From CALMJB01 sp963977945 (GTDB lineage: Bacteria; Actinomycetota; Actinomycetes; Nanopelagicales; Nanopelagicaceae), in the NCBI GenBank assembly GCA_963977945.1, contig CAXBQO010000006.1, positions 1 to 23,946 on the forward strand: a stretch of DNA of 23,946 nucleotides. The letters run 5' to 3'. The notes under the pieces were generated by a model. It saw nothing but the letters and a program-made list of their open reading frames with translations. It did not search any database and had not been told where the DNA came from. A program made the position numbers and the translations under genes. Every line of letters begins with the position of its first letter. Position 1 is the stretch's first letter. Shown here in pieces: positions 13,787 through 22,135 of this stretch.

Positions 13787-15031
13787 CTATTTTAAGTTGT
13801 AGAAATTGAGGGAATTGCCCGCTTCAGTTAACAAAATTAATCCATTAGATTCATTTGCTGTACTCAATGTTGGATTACCTGCGACTTGAAAGGCTGAAAT
13901 AACTTTTCCCTTTGCATCAAATTTTAATACCGCACCCGGTGAGCCTTTAGTTTGCCAACCTTTAACTACACTCAAATTTGAAGTTGGCGAAAATGCAGCC
14001 CAAAAAGAGTTTCCAATACTTTGCGAAGTGCCGGTTTTAAGTGCTGCAAATCTATTACTCCATATTGGTTTTCCAAATGTTGAAAATTTTGTAATTGCAA
14101 ACTCAGATTTGATTTTAGATTTAGCAGAGTAATTAACCCATCCACTTATATATAAATTGGAACTGAGATTTGACCAAGATCGCGTGGTATTTTTTAGTGA
14201 CGCCCTTGCAATTGTGGGTGATGAATTCACATTGCTGATGCGAATCGCAACTGCATCTGCTGTAGATACATTTTTACTTTTACCTATAGTTTCACCACTA
14301 CTTCCTACAATTAATAAATTGCCCTGACCATCAAAATTGCCAGCATTAAATTTAGTATTTTTTAATCCATACTTTGTAATAGGTTGAAATACTCCAGTTT
14401 TTGTACAATTTAAAATAAAACCTTGTGATTGATTTTGACTATACAAATTACCCACAACTATTAAATTTGCAGCATCAATAAGTATTTGTTTCGGCTCAAT
14501 TAAAGGAATCTGAGTAGATTCAAAACTGTTTAATATGCTTCCAGACTTGCTGATTTGCCAGATTTTTACTTTATTAAAAGCGGAATTACTCACTGCAGAT
14601 CTATCAACTACTACATTGTCTGGATTTAGAACCGCACTACTTGGCGTATTCGTGCTACCTGTTTTCGAAGTTAATGTACTGGCAGCACCTAAAACCCAAT
14701 ACGTACCATCACTATCTTGCGCAATTGCGGTAACCATTTCATCTGCAGTGTTACCAAGACGCGTACTCCACTGTATTTGCCCAGAACCAGTTAGCGAAGT
14801 GAGAAAACCATCGCTATTTCCTTGCAGTTCACCAGTAACCAATGCACTAGTGCGAGTATCAGTTGTGCCAGTAATCAAAATATTACCGGCATCAAAAATC
14901 ATTGCGGAAACTTGTTCCCCGCCTGTAAGTTGCAGCTGAAAATTGCTTTTCAATTGCACCACAGTCGGCGCAGCGACTGCACTTGGAAAACTGTTGAAAC
15001 TTATCGCTAAAAAAATTAAAAATTTTTTCAA
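13787..15031 (-). CDS. Secreted propeller-like protein
   Basis: This 414-residue exported protein has an N-terminus MKKFLIFLAISFNSFPSAVAA that is a clear signal peptide with cleavage after A21. The start is TTG 15031. It overlaps the proC stop by 4 bases (TTGA) and is preceded by GGAG at a good distance, and the next Met lies past the signal, so the TTG is well supported. The rest is rich in beta strands, with repeats such as NILITGTTD, YWVLGAAST, NLLIVGSSG and NLYISGWVN, about 40-70 residues apart. This is the look of SBBP/PQQ-like beta-propellers. No catalytic or metal site is visible and there are no cysteine pairs. The function is unknown, possibly sugar, protein or surface binding. It is translationally coupled to proC, with no clear biochemical reason. 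Confidence 0.72.
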   Translation of the reverse strand: MKKFLIFLAISFNSFPSAVAAPTVVQLKSNFQLQLTGGEQVSAMIFDAGNILITGTTDTRTSALVTGELQGNSDGFLTSLTGSGQIQWSTRLGNTADEMVTAIAQDSDGTYWVLGAASTLTSKTGSTNTPSSAVLNPDNVVVDRSAVSNSAFNKVKIWQISKSGSILNSFESTQIPLIEPKQILIDAANLIVVGNLYSQNQSQGFILNCTKTGVFQPITKYGLKNTKFNAGNFDGQGNLLIVGSSGETIGKSKNVSTADAVAIRISNVNSSPTIARASLKNTTRSWSNLSSNLYISGWVNYSAKSKIKSEFAITKFSTFGKPIWSNRFAALKTGTSQSIGNSFWAAFSPTSNLSVVKGWQTKGSPGAVLKFDAKGKVISAFQVAGNPTLSTANESNGLILLTEAGNSLNFYNLK

Positions 15032-15837
15032 GCCAACTCCGAAGCTCGGTGTTTAGCTGCGCGCATCGCCTCCTCGACTAGTTTTTCAAAGCCAGAGTCT
15101 TGAAAAATCTTTATCGCAGCAGCCGTTGTGCCATTTGGACTCGTAACATTTGCGCGCAAGGTTTGAGCATCAAAACCACTTTCACTCAGCATTTTTGCTG
15201 CACCTAAAATGGTTTGGTTTGTTAATTGTTTTGCTTGATCCTCGGTTAGACCTAATTTAATGCCGGCTTTAATCATTGATTCAACCAACAGGAAAAAATA
15301 TGCCGGACCAGAACCACTTAAGGCGGTCACTGCATCCATTTGCGACTCATCAACCTCTATCAGCAAGCCAGTTTTAGCGAGCAACTCCTTAGCAATTTCT
15401 AAATCTTTTTGGGTTGCATTTATACCTTTACAAATTGCAGCAGCTCCAAAACCAAAAATAGCTGGTGTATTTGGCATAACTCGAATAACTGGATTTGCAT
15501 TTACCGTATTTGATTCAATAAATCTCGTAGTTTTTCCAGCAGCAATTGAAATTAATACCGCGGTAGCAGCTAAATCAGCTGATATTTCTTTTAAAAGATG
15601 CTCAACATCTTGCGGCTTAACCGCAATAAAAATAACTGCAGATTCACTGCCAATAATTGATAATTTTTTCTCTTCAATGGCATATGTGCTTTTGATGGTC
15701 GCCGCACGCTCACTATTTTTTTCATAAAAAGAAAGTTGGGACTTTGAAACACCACTATCTAATAAACATTTTAAAATTGTCTCGCCCATAATCCCGACGC
15801 CAATTACCGAGATTTTCAGGTTTGAATCCAAATTCAT
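15028..15837 (-). CDS. proC: Pyrroline-5-carboxylate reductase
   Basis: This 269-residue NAD(P)H-dependent enzyme makes L-proline from pyrroline-5-carboxylate, the last step of proline synthesis. The Rossmann dinucleotide motif is ISVIGVGIMGETIL. NPVIRVMPNTPAIFGFG follows, with the MPN motif. The ProC signature is ALSGSGPAYFFLLVESM plus GLTEDQAKQL in the C-terminal dimerisation domain, and the conserved TSPNGTTAAAI is near the end. The length is normal. ATG 15837 has TAGGCT six bases upstream, so the message is probably leaderless. It is divergent from the cysteine-rich gene and overlaps the secreted propeller-like gene by 4 bases. Confidence 0.95.
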   Translation of the reverse strand: MNLDSNLKISVIGVGIMGETILKCLLDSGVSKSQLSFYEKNSERAATIKSTYAIEEKKLSIIGSESAVIFIAVKPQDVEHLLKEISADLAATAVLISIAAGKTTRFIESNTVNANPVIRVMPNTPAIFGFGAAAICKGINATQKDLEIAKELLAKTGLLIEVDESQMDAVTALSGSGPAYFFLLVESMIKAGIKLGLTEDQAKQLTNQTILGAAKMLSESGFDAQTLRANVTSPNGTTAAAIKIFQDSGFEKLVEEAMRAAKHRASELA

Positions 15838-15843
15838 ATTTCA

Positions 15844-15849
15844 AGCCTA
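15844..15849 (-). promoter_or_regulatory. -10 box of proC, leaderless start
   Basis: On the minus strand TAGGCT is followed by six bases and then ATG 15837. No ribosome binding site is present, so initiation is expected on a leaderless mRNA. Confidence 0.5.
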
Positions 15850-15855
15850 CTCAAT

Positions 15856-15861
15856 TATTCT
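15856..15861 (+). promoter_or_regulatory. -10 box of the cysteine-rich protein gene
   Basis: TATTCT is followed by nine bases and then ATG 15871, allowing a start at or within three bases of the ATG. It overlaps the divergent proC promoter region, which is only 33 bases long between the two start codons, so the two genes share their control DNA. Confidence 0.4.
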
Positions 15862-15870
15862 TAATTCACT

Positions 15871-16656
15871 ATGCCTGAAATTCGAGATCCGTTTCCCCGC
15901 GAATGGGTCGAGTTCACCGATACTAAAAGTAAAATCATTTATAAATGTGATTTAACTTGGTTAACATCAAATTGGCAATGTATTTATGGTGCTGGTTGCA
16001 AAGGTATCGATAAAAATAACGAGTACGAAGGTTGTTGTTCTGATGGGGCTTATTACACAGATTCACAGGATGAAAAACGAGTCAAAAAGGCGGCGCAAAA
16101 TCTCACACCAAATCTTTGGCAAAACTTTGCACTCGCCAGAATCAATGGTCAACTAGATGTAAGTGAAATTGGATTAGATGAAGAACGAAAAACTAAAAAG
16201 ATCGCCGGTAAATGTATATTTTTAAACTCTCCAGATTTTTCCACTGGGGCTGGATGTGCGTTTCATTATTTAAACCAAGAACAAGGCACAACTTCTATCG
16301 AAACTAAACCCAATGTTTGTTGGCAACTGCCAATAAGACGAACTTTTGAAAGCCGAAAGGAAAATGGCGTAATTAAAGATGTAGTCGTCATAAGTGAATT
16401 TTCTCGATCTGCCTGGGGCGCAGGTGGTGAAGAATTCTCTTGGTACTGCACTTCAAATAGTGAGGCACACGTGGCAAGTCAGCCGGTCTACATATCTTGC
16501 AAAGCAGAATTAATTGAAATGATGAGTGAAACTGCCTATGAACAATTAGTTTTATTTTGTGAAGAGAGAGTTAAAACTAAGAATAAATTAAAGTTTTTTA
16601 CCGGGAAAAAACTGCTACCACTATTTGTAATGCACCCTGCTAGTACTGTTAATTAG
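15871..16656 (+). CDS. Conserved cysteine-rich protein, putative metal-cluster binder
   Basis: This 261-residue cytoplasmic protein has eleven cysteines, at residues 26, 37, 43, 55, 56, 115, 129, 150, 193, 210 and 230. The conserved blocks are CDLTWLTSNWQCIYGAGCKG with GCCSDGAY, then GAGCAFH, then KPNVCWQLPIRR and FSWYC. I recognise this pattern from uncharacterised actinobacterial proteins of similar length. The spaced cysteines and CC pair recall YkgJ-type (or DUF3109-like) proteins, which are thought to bind zinc or an Fe-S cluster, but I cannot confirm membership. No known catalytic motif, signal peptide or membrane segment is present. It is divergent from proC and its end overlaps the clpC stop by 8 bases. 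An iron-sulfur or zinc role is inference from the cysteines only. Confidence 0.8.
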   Translation: MPEIRDPFPREWVEFTDTKSKIIYKCDLTWLTSNWQCIYGAGCKGIDKNNEYEGCCSDGAYYTDSQDEKRVKKAAQNLTPNLWQNFALARINGQLDVSEIGLDEERKTKKIAGKCIFLNSPDFSTGAGCAFHYLNQEQGTTSIETKPNVCWQLPIRRTFESRKENGVIKDVVVISEFSRSAWGAGGEEFSWYCTSNSEAHVASQPVYISCKAELIEMMSETAYEQLVLFCEERVKTKNKLKFFTGKKLLPLFVMHPASTVN

Positions 16657-19147
16657 CAGTTGCTGCTAGATCGCCAGGAGTTTCTGGCAAAATCGCTTTC
16701 GCGGTTCCTTTAAATTTAAATGTTGCATCATCAGCTTTACTTGATACATCTACCAAAATAATTTCGCCGGCTTTGATTTCACCAAACAATATTTTCTCCG
16801 ATAGTGCATCTTCAATTTCACGTTGAATTGTGCGACGTAAAGGTCTTGCACCAAGAACTGGGTCATAACCACGTTTTGCCAAAAGCGCCTTCGCGGCTGG
16901 CGTTAATTCCACACCCATATCTTTTGCTTTCAAACGCTCATCGAGTGAAGCCACCATCAAATCTACAATCTTGATGATTTCATCTTCTGATAACTGGTGG
17001 AAGACGATTACATCATCAATACGATTTAAAAATTCTGGTCGGAAGTGTGTTTTTAATTCATCTTGAACTTTTGCTTTCATGCGCTCGTAATTTCCAGCTG
17101 TATCTGAAGCGTTAGCAAACCCGAGAGATAAACTCTTTGAAATATCTCGAGTTCCTAAGTTTGTAGTCATAATTATTACGGTGTTCTTAAAATCAACCAC
17201 CCGGCCTTGCGCATCAGTTAAACGACCATCTTCAAGAACTTGTAATAGTGAATTGAAAATATCTGGGTGAGCTTTTTCAATTTCATCAAATAAAACCACT
17301 GAGAATGGACGGCGACGAACTTTTTCAGTTAATTGACCACCTTCGTCATAACCAACATAACCAGGAGGCGCACCAAATAATCTAGAAGCGGTGTGCTTCT
17401 CGGAGTACTCAGACATATCTAGTTGAATCAACGCATCATCATCACCAAATAAGAAATTGGCTAATGTGCGAGAAAGTTCAGTTTTACCAACACCTGAAGG
17501 GCCGGCAAATATAAATGAACCGCCAGGTCTGCGTGGATCTTTCAGACCAGCACGAGTACGACGAATAGCTTGCGCTAAAGCTTTAATCGCTTGATCTTGT
17601 CCAATCACACGACGATGTAACTCTTCTTCCATTTTCAAAAGTCGAGCAGTTTCAGCTTCAGTTAATTTATAAACTGGAATTCCAGTGGAGTTTGCTAATA
17701 CTTCGGCAATTAATTCCTCATCAACTTCAGCCACCACATCAAGATCGCCCGCTTTCCAATTCTTTTCTTTGTCAGCCTTCTCTTGAATTAATGCTTTCTC
17801 TTTATCGCGCAGCGAAGCGGCTTTTTCAAAATCTTGTGCATCGATAGCCGACTCTTTTTCACGGCGAGCATTGGCAATTTTTTCGTCATACTCTCTAATT
17901 TCAGGTGGCACAGTCATTCTGCGAATTCTTAAGCGCGAGCCAGCCTCATCAATTAAATCAATCGCTTTATCTGGTAGATGACGATCTGAAACATATCTAT
18001 CGGCCAAAGTTGCCGCTGAAACTAAGGCGCCATCTGAAATTGAAACTTTGTGATGAGTTTCGTAGCGATCCCGTAATCCCTTAAGAATTTCGATGGTGTG
18101 AGCAACTGATGGTTCGGAAACTTGAATTGGTTGGAAGCGACGCTCTAATGCAGCATCTTTCTCAACATGTTTACGATACTCATCAAGAGTTGTTGCACCG
18201 ATTGTTTGTAATTCACCACGCGCCAACATCGGTTTCAAAATTGATGCTGCATCAATTGCACCTTCGGCAGCGCCGGCGCCAACTAATGTATGAATCTCAT
18301 CGATAAACAACACAATGTCGCCACGAGTACGAATCTCTTTTAACACTTTCTTTAAACGCTCTTCAAAGTCGCCGCGATAACGAGAACCGGCAACCAATGC
18401 GCCTAAATCTAAAGAATAAATTTGTTTATCTTTTAAAGTTTCAGGAACGGTGCCTTTAACAACTGCTTGAGCTAAACCTTCAACTACCGCGGTTTTACCA
18501 ACTCCAGGTTCACCAATTAAAACCGGATTATTTTTTGTTCTACGTGATAACACTTGCATTACTCGTTCGATTTCTTTTTCGCGTCCTATTACCGGATCTA
18601 GTTTTCCCTCACGGGCTGCAGAAGTTAAATTACGACCAAACTGATCTAAAACTAATGAGGTTGAAGGTTGACCTTCAGCTGGCCCACCGGCTGTAACGGC
18701 TTCTTTTCCTTGATAACCTGAAAGCAATTGAATAACTTGTTGGCGAACACGATTTAAATCAGCGCCAAGTTTTACAAGAACTTGCGCAGCTACACCTTCA
18801 CCTTCGCGAATTAATCCTAAAAGAATATGTTCGGTGCCGATGTAATTGTGTCCTAATTGCAATGCTTCGCGAAGTGATAACTCTAAAACTTTTTTAGCAC
18901 GTGGCGTAAATGGAATATGACCTGAAGGTGCTTGTTGTCCTTGTCCAATAATTTCTTCAACTTGAGAACGAACCGCCTCTAATGAAATTCCAAGAGCCTC
19001 TAACCCCTTAGCTGCCACGCCTTCGCCTTCATGAATAAGGCCTAAAAGAATGTGCTCGGTGCCGATGTAATTGTGATTGAGCATGCGCGCCTCTTCTTGT
19101 GCCAACACGACAACTCGTCGGGCGCGATCGGTAAATCTCTCAAACAT
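16649..19147 (-). CDS. clpC: ATP-dependent Clp protease ATPase subunit ClpC
   Basis: This 832-residue AAA+ unfoldase feeds substrates into the ClpP protease. Two Clp_N repeats occupy residues 4-68 and 80-144 (each with HNYIGTEHILLGLI). The first ATPase has Walker A GEPGVGKT at 212-219 and DEIH at 283-286. The UVR/middle domain at about 420-460 marks ClpC rather than ClpA or ClpB. The second ATPase has Walker A GPSGVGKT at 549-556 and DEIE at 621-624. The LGF loop (about 675-677) is the ClpP-docking tripeptide. The start ATG 19147 has AGGAAAG 8 bases upstream. The 178-base spacer upstream holds a candidate -10 box and an inverted repeat. In most actinobacteria lsr2 lies between lysS and clpC; here an argA-type gene does. 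Confidence 0.96.
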   Translation of the reverse strand: MFERFTDRARRVVVLAQEEARMLNHNYIGTEHILLGLIHEGEGVAAKGLEALGISLEAVRSQVEEIIGQGQQAPSGHIPFTPRAKKVLELSLREALQLGHNYIGTEHILLGLIREGEGVAAQVLVKLGADLNRVRQQVIQLLSGYQGKEAVTAGGPAEGQPSTSLVLDQFGRNLTSAAREGKLDPVIGREKEIERVMQVLSRRTKNNPVLIGEPGVGKTAVVEGLAQAVVKGTVPETLKDKQIYSLDLGALVAGSRYRGDFEERLKKVLKEIRTRGDIVLFIDEIHTLVGAGAAEGAIDAASILKPMLARGELQTIGATTLDEYRKHVEKDAALERRFQPIQVSEPSVAHTIEILKGLRDRYETHHKVSISDGALVSAATLADRYVSDRHLPDKAIDLIDEAGSRLRIRRMTVPPEIREYDEKIANARREKESAIDAQDFEKAASLRDKEKALIQEKADKEKNWKAGDLDVVAEVDEELIAEVLANSTGIPVYKLTEAETARLLKMEEELHRRVIGQDQAIKALAQAIRRTRAGLKDPRRPGGSFIFAGPSGVGKTELSRTLANFLFGDDDALIQLDMSEYSEKHTASRLFGAPPGYVGYDEGGQLTEKVRRRPFSVVLFDEIEKAHPDIFNSLLQVLEDGRLTDAQGRVVDFKNTVIIMTTNLGTRDISKSLSLGFANASDTAGNYERMKAKVQDELKTHFRPEFLNRIDDVIVFHQLSEDEIIKIVDLMVASLDERLKAKDMGVELTPAAKALLAKRGYDPVLGARPLRRTIQREIEDALSEKILFGEIKAGEIILVDVSSKADDATFKFKGTAKAILPETPGDLAATAN

Positions 19148-19178
19148 GGGAGTGGCTTTCCTTTGGTTAACTATTTAA

Positions 19179-19200
19179 TGGGTTTAAAGCCTATAACCCA
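19179..19200 (-). promoter_or_regulatory. clpC promoter with overlapping operator-like inverted repeat
   Basis: TGGGTT-N10-AACCCA is a perfect 6-10-6 inverted repeat. Inside its spacer, on the minus strand, is TAGGCT (19193-19188), a good -10 box for clpC that gives a leader of about 34 bases with its own ribosome binding site. A dyad straddling a -10 box is the position of a repressor. It does not match the ClgR, HspR (HAIR) or CIRCE sites as I know them. Confidence 0.35.
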
Positions 19201-19325
19201 CCTCCCTGCCCCACAATTCCCAAATTTCGCAACTTTCTTTAAGAAATCCACAGGTTTGTTCCATTAGTTGGGCGCAGATACCTTCAAAACAACTAGATGT
19301 GGGGTGTTTCTGAGAATTATGTGAT

Positions 19326-19829
19326 TTATAAGATTTTTAACATTCGAGTGTTACCCAATGTATTTGGTTTAACACTTTCTAAATCTAAAAACTCTGCAAT
19401 TCCTTCATCATACGAACGCAATAACTGCGCATAAACATCTGGCTCTACTGGTGAACCTTTGATTTCATTAAAACCATGTTGACCAAAAAATTCAGTTTCA
19501 AATGTGAGACAAAAAATTTTCTTCACTCCCAATTTATTTGCGCGATCAATAATTTCCGAAAGTATTTTGTGTCCGATGCCTTTGCCGTGAAACTCTTCCA
19601 TTACCGCAACAGTACGAACCTCTGCTAAATCCTCCCAAAGAATGTGAAGTGCTCCGCAACCAACAACTTTGCCATTAACTTGCGCGACAACGAACTCTTG
19701 TACCGCTTCGTAAAGAGTTACTGTTTCTTTCGACAACAATCTTCGTTGTAATGCGTAGTGATCAACAATAGATCTGATGGATTTAACATCTTGCGTTGTA
19801 GCGTTACGAATAATTACTTGATCACTCAT
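19326..19829 (-). CDS. argA: Amino-acid N-acetyltransferase (N-acetylglutamate synthase, Rv2747-type)
   Basis: This 167-residue single-domain GNAT protein is of the short actinobacterial ArgA type, which acetylates glutamate as the first step of arginine synthesis. Almost every block matches that subfamily: TLYEAVQEFVVA, KVVGCGALHILWEDLAEVRT, the acetyl-CoA loop VAVMEEFHGKGIG (about 74-86), and FCLTFETEFFGQHGF. The C-terminal block AEFLDLESVKPNTLGNTRM also matches. It lacks the kinase-like domain of enterobacterial ArgA, as is normal for this type. It starts 3 bases after the lysS stop, with no ribosome binding site, so translation is coupled to lysS. It is the last gene of the nadB-nadC-coaX-lysS unit. 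Confidence 0.9.
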   Translation of the reverse strand: MSDQVIIRNATTQDVKSIRSIVDHYALQRRLLSKETVTLYEAVQEFVVAQVNGKVVGCGALHILWEDLAEVRTVAVMEEFHGKGIGHKILSEIIDRANKLGVKKIFCLTFETEFFGQHGFNEIKGSPVEPDVYAQLLRSYDEGIAEFLDLESVKPNTLGNTRMLKIL

Positions 19830-19832
19830 TTA

Positions 19833-21347
19833 TTAATCTTCGGCTAAAGGTTTTACCAAGGGGAAAAGAATTGTTTCGCGAATTCCTAGCCCGGTTAATG
19901 CCATCAATAATCGATCTAATCCCATTCCCATTCCACCAGTAGGTGGCATTCCGTGTTCCATTGCCCGTAAGAAATCTTCATCTAGTTGCATTGCTTCTAA
20001 ATCACCTTTTGCACCAAGTTTTGCCTGCTCAACTAAACGTTCCCGTTGCACAACTGGATCTACTAACTCTGAATATCCAGTTGCTAATTCAAAGCCCTGA
20101 ACATAAAGATCCCATTTTTCAGCCACTCCTGATTGGCTGCGATGTTGTCTTACTAAGGGTGAAGTATCGATTGGATAACCTTTTACAAAAGTTGGTTTAG
20201 TTAATTTTGGTAGCGCCGCATGTTCAAATATCTCTTCTACTAACTTTCCTGCCACCCACTTGGGATCAATCTTTATTCCCAATTTCTTAGCAATCTCTTG
20301 TAGTTTTGACATAGAAGTTTCAGCGGTGATGTTCTCGCCAATTGCTTTCGAAGTTATCGGAAATAAATCCACTTCATCCCATTCGCCACCTAAATCAACA
20401 ATTTTTTCATCGGCATGTTTTACTTTGGTTGATCCAAATACATCAATTGCCGCCTGTTGTACTAACTCTTTGGTTAGTTTCGCCATTGAATTCCAGTCAC
20501 CATATGCTTCATAAGATTCAATCATTACAAACTCTGGTGAATGACTTGAGTCTGCACCTTCATTTCGAAAATTACGATTAATCTCAAAAACTTTCTCAAT
20601 TCCACCAACAACACAACGTTTTAAATAAAGTTCTGGGGCAATGCGCAAGAAAAGATCCATGTCATATGCATTGCTATGAGTCTTAAATGGTCTAGCAGTT
20701 GCGCCACCATGCATCACTTGCAACATCGGGGTTTCAACCTCAACGAATGCTCGCTTGTGGAATGTATCGCGTAAAGATTTAAGAACTTGGGGTCTTAATC
20801 TGGCTATTTCTCTAGCTTGCGGACGAACAATTAAATCGACATAACGAAGTCGAACACGACTTTCTTCAGACAATTCTTTATGTTCAACTGGAAGAGGTCT
20901 AATTGCTTTAGCTGCAATTTCGAATTTGTCAGCAAGTACCGAGAGTTCGCCGCGTTTTGAGGTAATAATTTCACCGGTAACACTTACTAGATCCCCTAAA
21001 TCAATCTCGCTTTTCCATCGATTTAATAACTCTTCACCGACTTTATCTTGCGAAAACATTGCCTGCAGCGCACTTCCGTCACCTTCCCGTAAATTTGCAA
21101 AACATAATTTGCCAGTATCTCGTTTAAAAATAACTCGGCCGGTAACACTTTCAACTTTGCCAGTCTTTACATCAATTTCTAACCCGGAGTATTTTTCTCT
21201 AAGTTCTTTTAAAGTTATCGTGCGTGGAACAGAAACGGGATAGGGCGATCCACCTTTTTGAATTAAATTTGCCCGTTTTTCTAAGCGGATTCGAATTTGT
21301 TCCGGTAAAGATTCTGAAGTCGTTGAATCTTCGGTCAAATCGCTCAT
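19833..21347 (-). CDS. lysS: Lysyl-tRNA synthetase, class II
   Basis: This 504-residue class II synthetase charges tRNA-Lys. The OB-fold anticodon-binding domain occupies about 65-145 (TGRVIFKRDTGKLCFANLRE). Motif 1 is near 195-208 (FVEVETPMLQ). Motif 2 is at about 253-276 (VFEINRNFRNEGADSSHSPE). Motif 3 is close to the C-terminus (GMGMGLDRLLMALTG). The HGGATARPF and THSNAYDMDLFLR blocks of the lysine site are present. There is no extra N-terminal membrane domain, so it is LysS and not LysX. It begins 11 bases after coaX and ends 3 bases before argA. Confidence 0.96.
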   Translation of the reverse strand: MSDLTEDSTTSESLPEQIRIRLEKRANLIQKGGSPYPVSVPRTITLKELREKYSGLEIDVKTGKVESVTGRVIFKRDTGKLCFANLREGDGSALQAMFSQDKVGEELLNRWKSEIDLGDLVSVTGEIITSKRGELSVLADKFEIAAKAIRPLPVEHKELSEESRVRLRYVDLIVRPQAREIARLRPQVLKSLRDTFHKRAFVEVETPMLQVMHGGATARPFKTHSNAYDMDLFLRIAPELYLKRCVVGGIEKVFEINRNFRNEGADSSHSPEFVMIESYEAYGDWNSMAKLTKELVQQAAIDVFGSTKVKHADEKIVDLGGEWDEVDLFPITSKAIGENITAETSMSKLQEIAKKLGIKIDPKWVAGKLVEEIFEHAALPKLTKPTFVKGYPIDTSPLVRQHRSQSGVAEKWDLYVQGFELATGYSELVDPVVQRERLVEQAKLGAKGDLEAMQLDEDFLRAMEHGMPPTGGMGMGLDRLLMALTGLGIRETILFPLVKPLAED

Positions 21348-21358
21348 AATCTAAAAGT

Positions 21359-22135
21359 CTATCCTGCGAGATTGCGTTCGTGGATCAAACGCAATCCGAT
21401 TAAAGTCAGATCTGGCTCATGCTCATCGATAGTTTCACTAATGCCAACTACCAACGGCGCTAATCCGCCGGTCGCGATGACACAAATCTGCCGCTCTTTT
21501 GGATAACTCTCAAGAAGTTGCTGCGATATTCGTTTTACTAATCCATCCACCATGCCAGCAAAACCAAAGATAGTTCCAGATTGCAAAGCTTCTACCGTAT
21601 TTTTGCCAATTGAATTTTTTGGCTTAATTAATTCCACCTTACGTAATTGCGCGGCGCGATTTGCTAATGCCTCAACCGAAATTTCAATTCCTGGAGCGAG
21701 TGCGCCACCTAAAAACTCACCATTTGGTGAAACCACATCTAAATTTGTTGAAGTTCCAAAATCAACAACTATTGCTGGACCGCCAAATAATTCATGAGCG
21801 GCTAATGTATTAACAATTCGATCAGCGCCAATTTCTCGTGGATTATCTACAAGTAGTGGTACGCCGGTTTTAATTCCAGGTTCAACAATGGTTACTTTTT
21901 TATCCGCCAAATTTTTATTAACCATCTGCCTGATTTCCCGCAAAATTGCAGGAACTGTGGAACATATTGCTACCGAATCAAAATCGTAATCTGAAACTAA
22001 TGATTGATATTGCACCCATAACTCATCTGAAGTGTCCCGGGCATCACTTTTCATACGCCAAGATGCGAGTAATTTTTCGCCATCAAATATCCCAAGAACT
22101 GTATTTGTGTTTCCAACATCGATTGCTAGCAACAT
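21359..22135 (-). CDS. coaX: Type III pantothenate kinase
   Basis: This 258-residue cytoplasmic ATP-dependent enzyme phosphorylates pantothenate, the first step of coenzyme A synthesis. It has the phosphate motif at the N-terminus (LLAIDVGNTNTVLGIF, D6). The pantothenate-binding EIGADRIVNT is at about 101-110 and VVDFGTSTN at about 123-131. GGALAPGIEIS follows, as in other CoaX proteins. The length is typical. It overlaps the nadC stop by one base (TAATG) and is followed by lysS after 11 bases, an arrangement shared by many actinobacteria. Confidence 0.95.
   Translation of the reverse strand: MLLAIDVGNTNTVLGIFDGEKLLASWRMKSDARDTSDELWVQYQSLVSDYDFDSVAICSTVPAILREIRQMVNKNLADKKVTIVEPGIKTGVPLLVDNPREIGADRIVNTLAAHELFGGPAIVVDFGTSTNLDVVSPNGEFLGGALAPGIEISVEALANRAAQLRKVELIKPKNSIGKNTVEALQSGTIFGFAGMVDGLVKRISQQLLESYPKERQICVIATGGLAPLVVGISETIDEHEPDLTLIGLRLIHERNLAG

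Noticed and set aside
14535..15727. Long antisense frames inside the propeller-like gene (134 codons) and proC (155 codons)
   Set aside because: They mirror well-supported genes, have no recognisable motifs, and are explained by the codon pattern of the true strand.
19234..19246. Palindrome TTTCTTTAAGAAA in the argA-clpC spacer
   Set aside because: It is AT-rich, has almost no loop and no T run, and has no clear link to either gene. It is probably chance.
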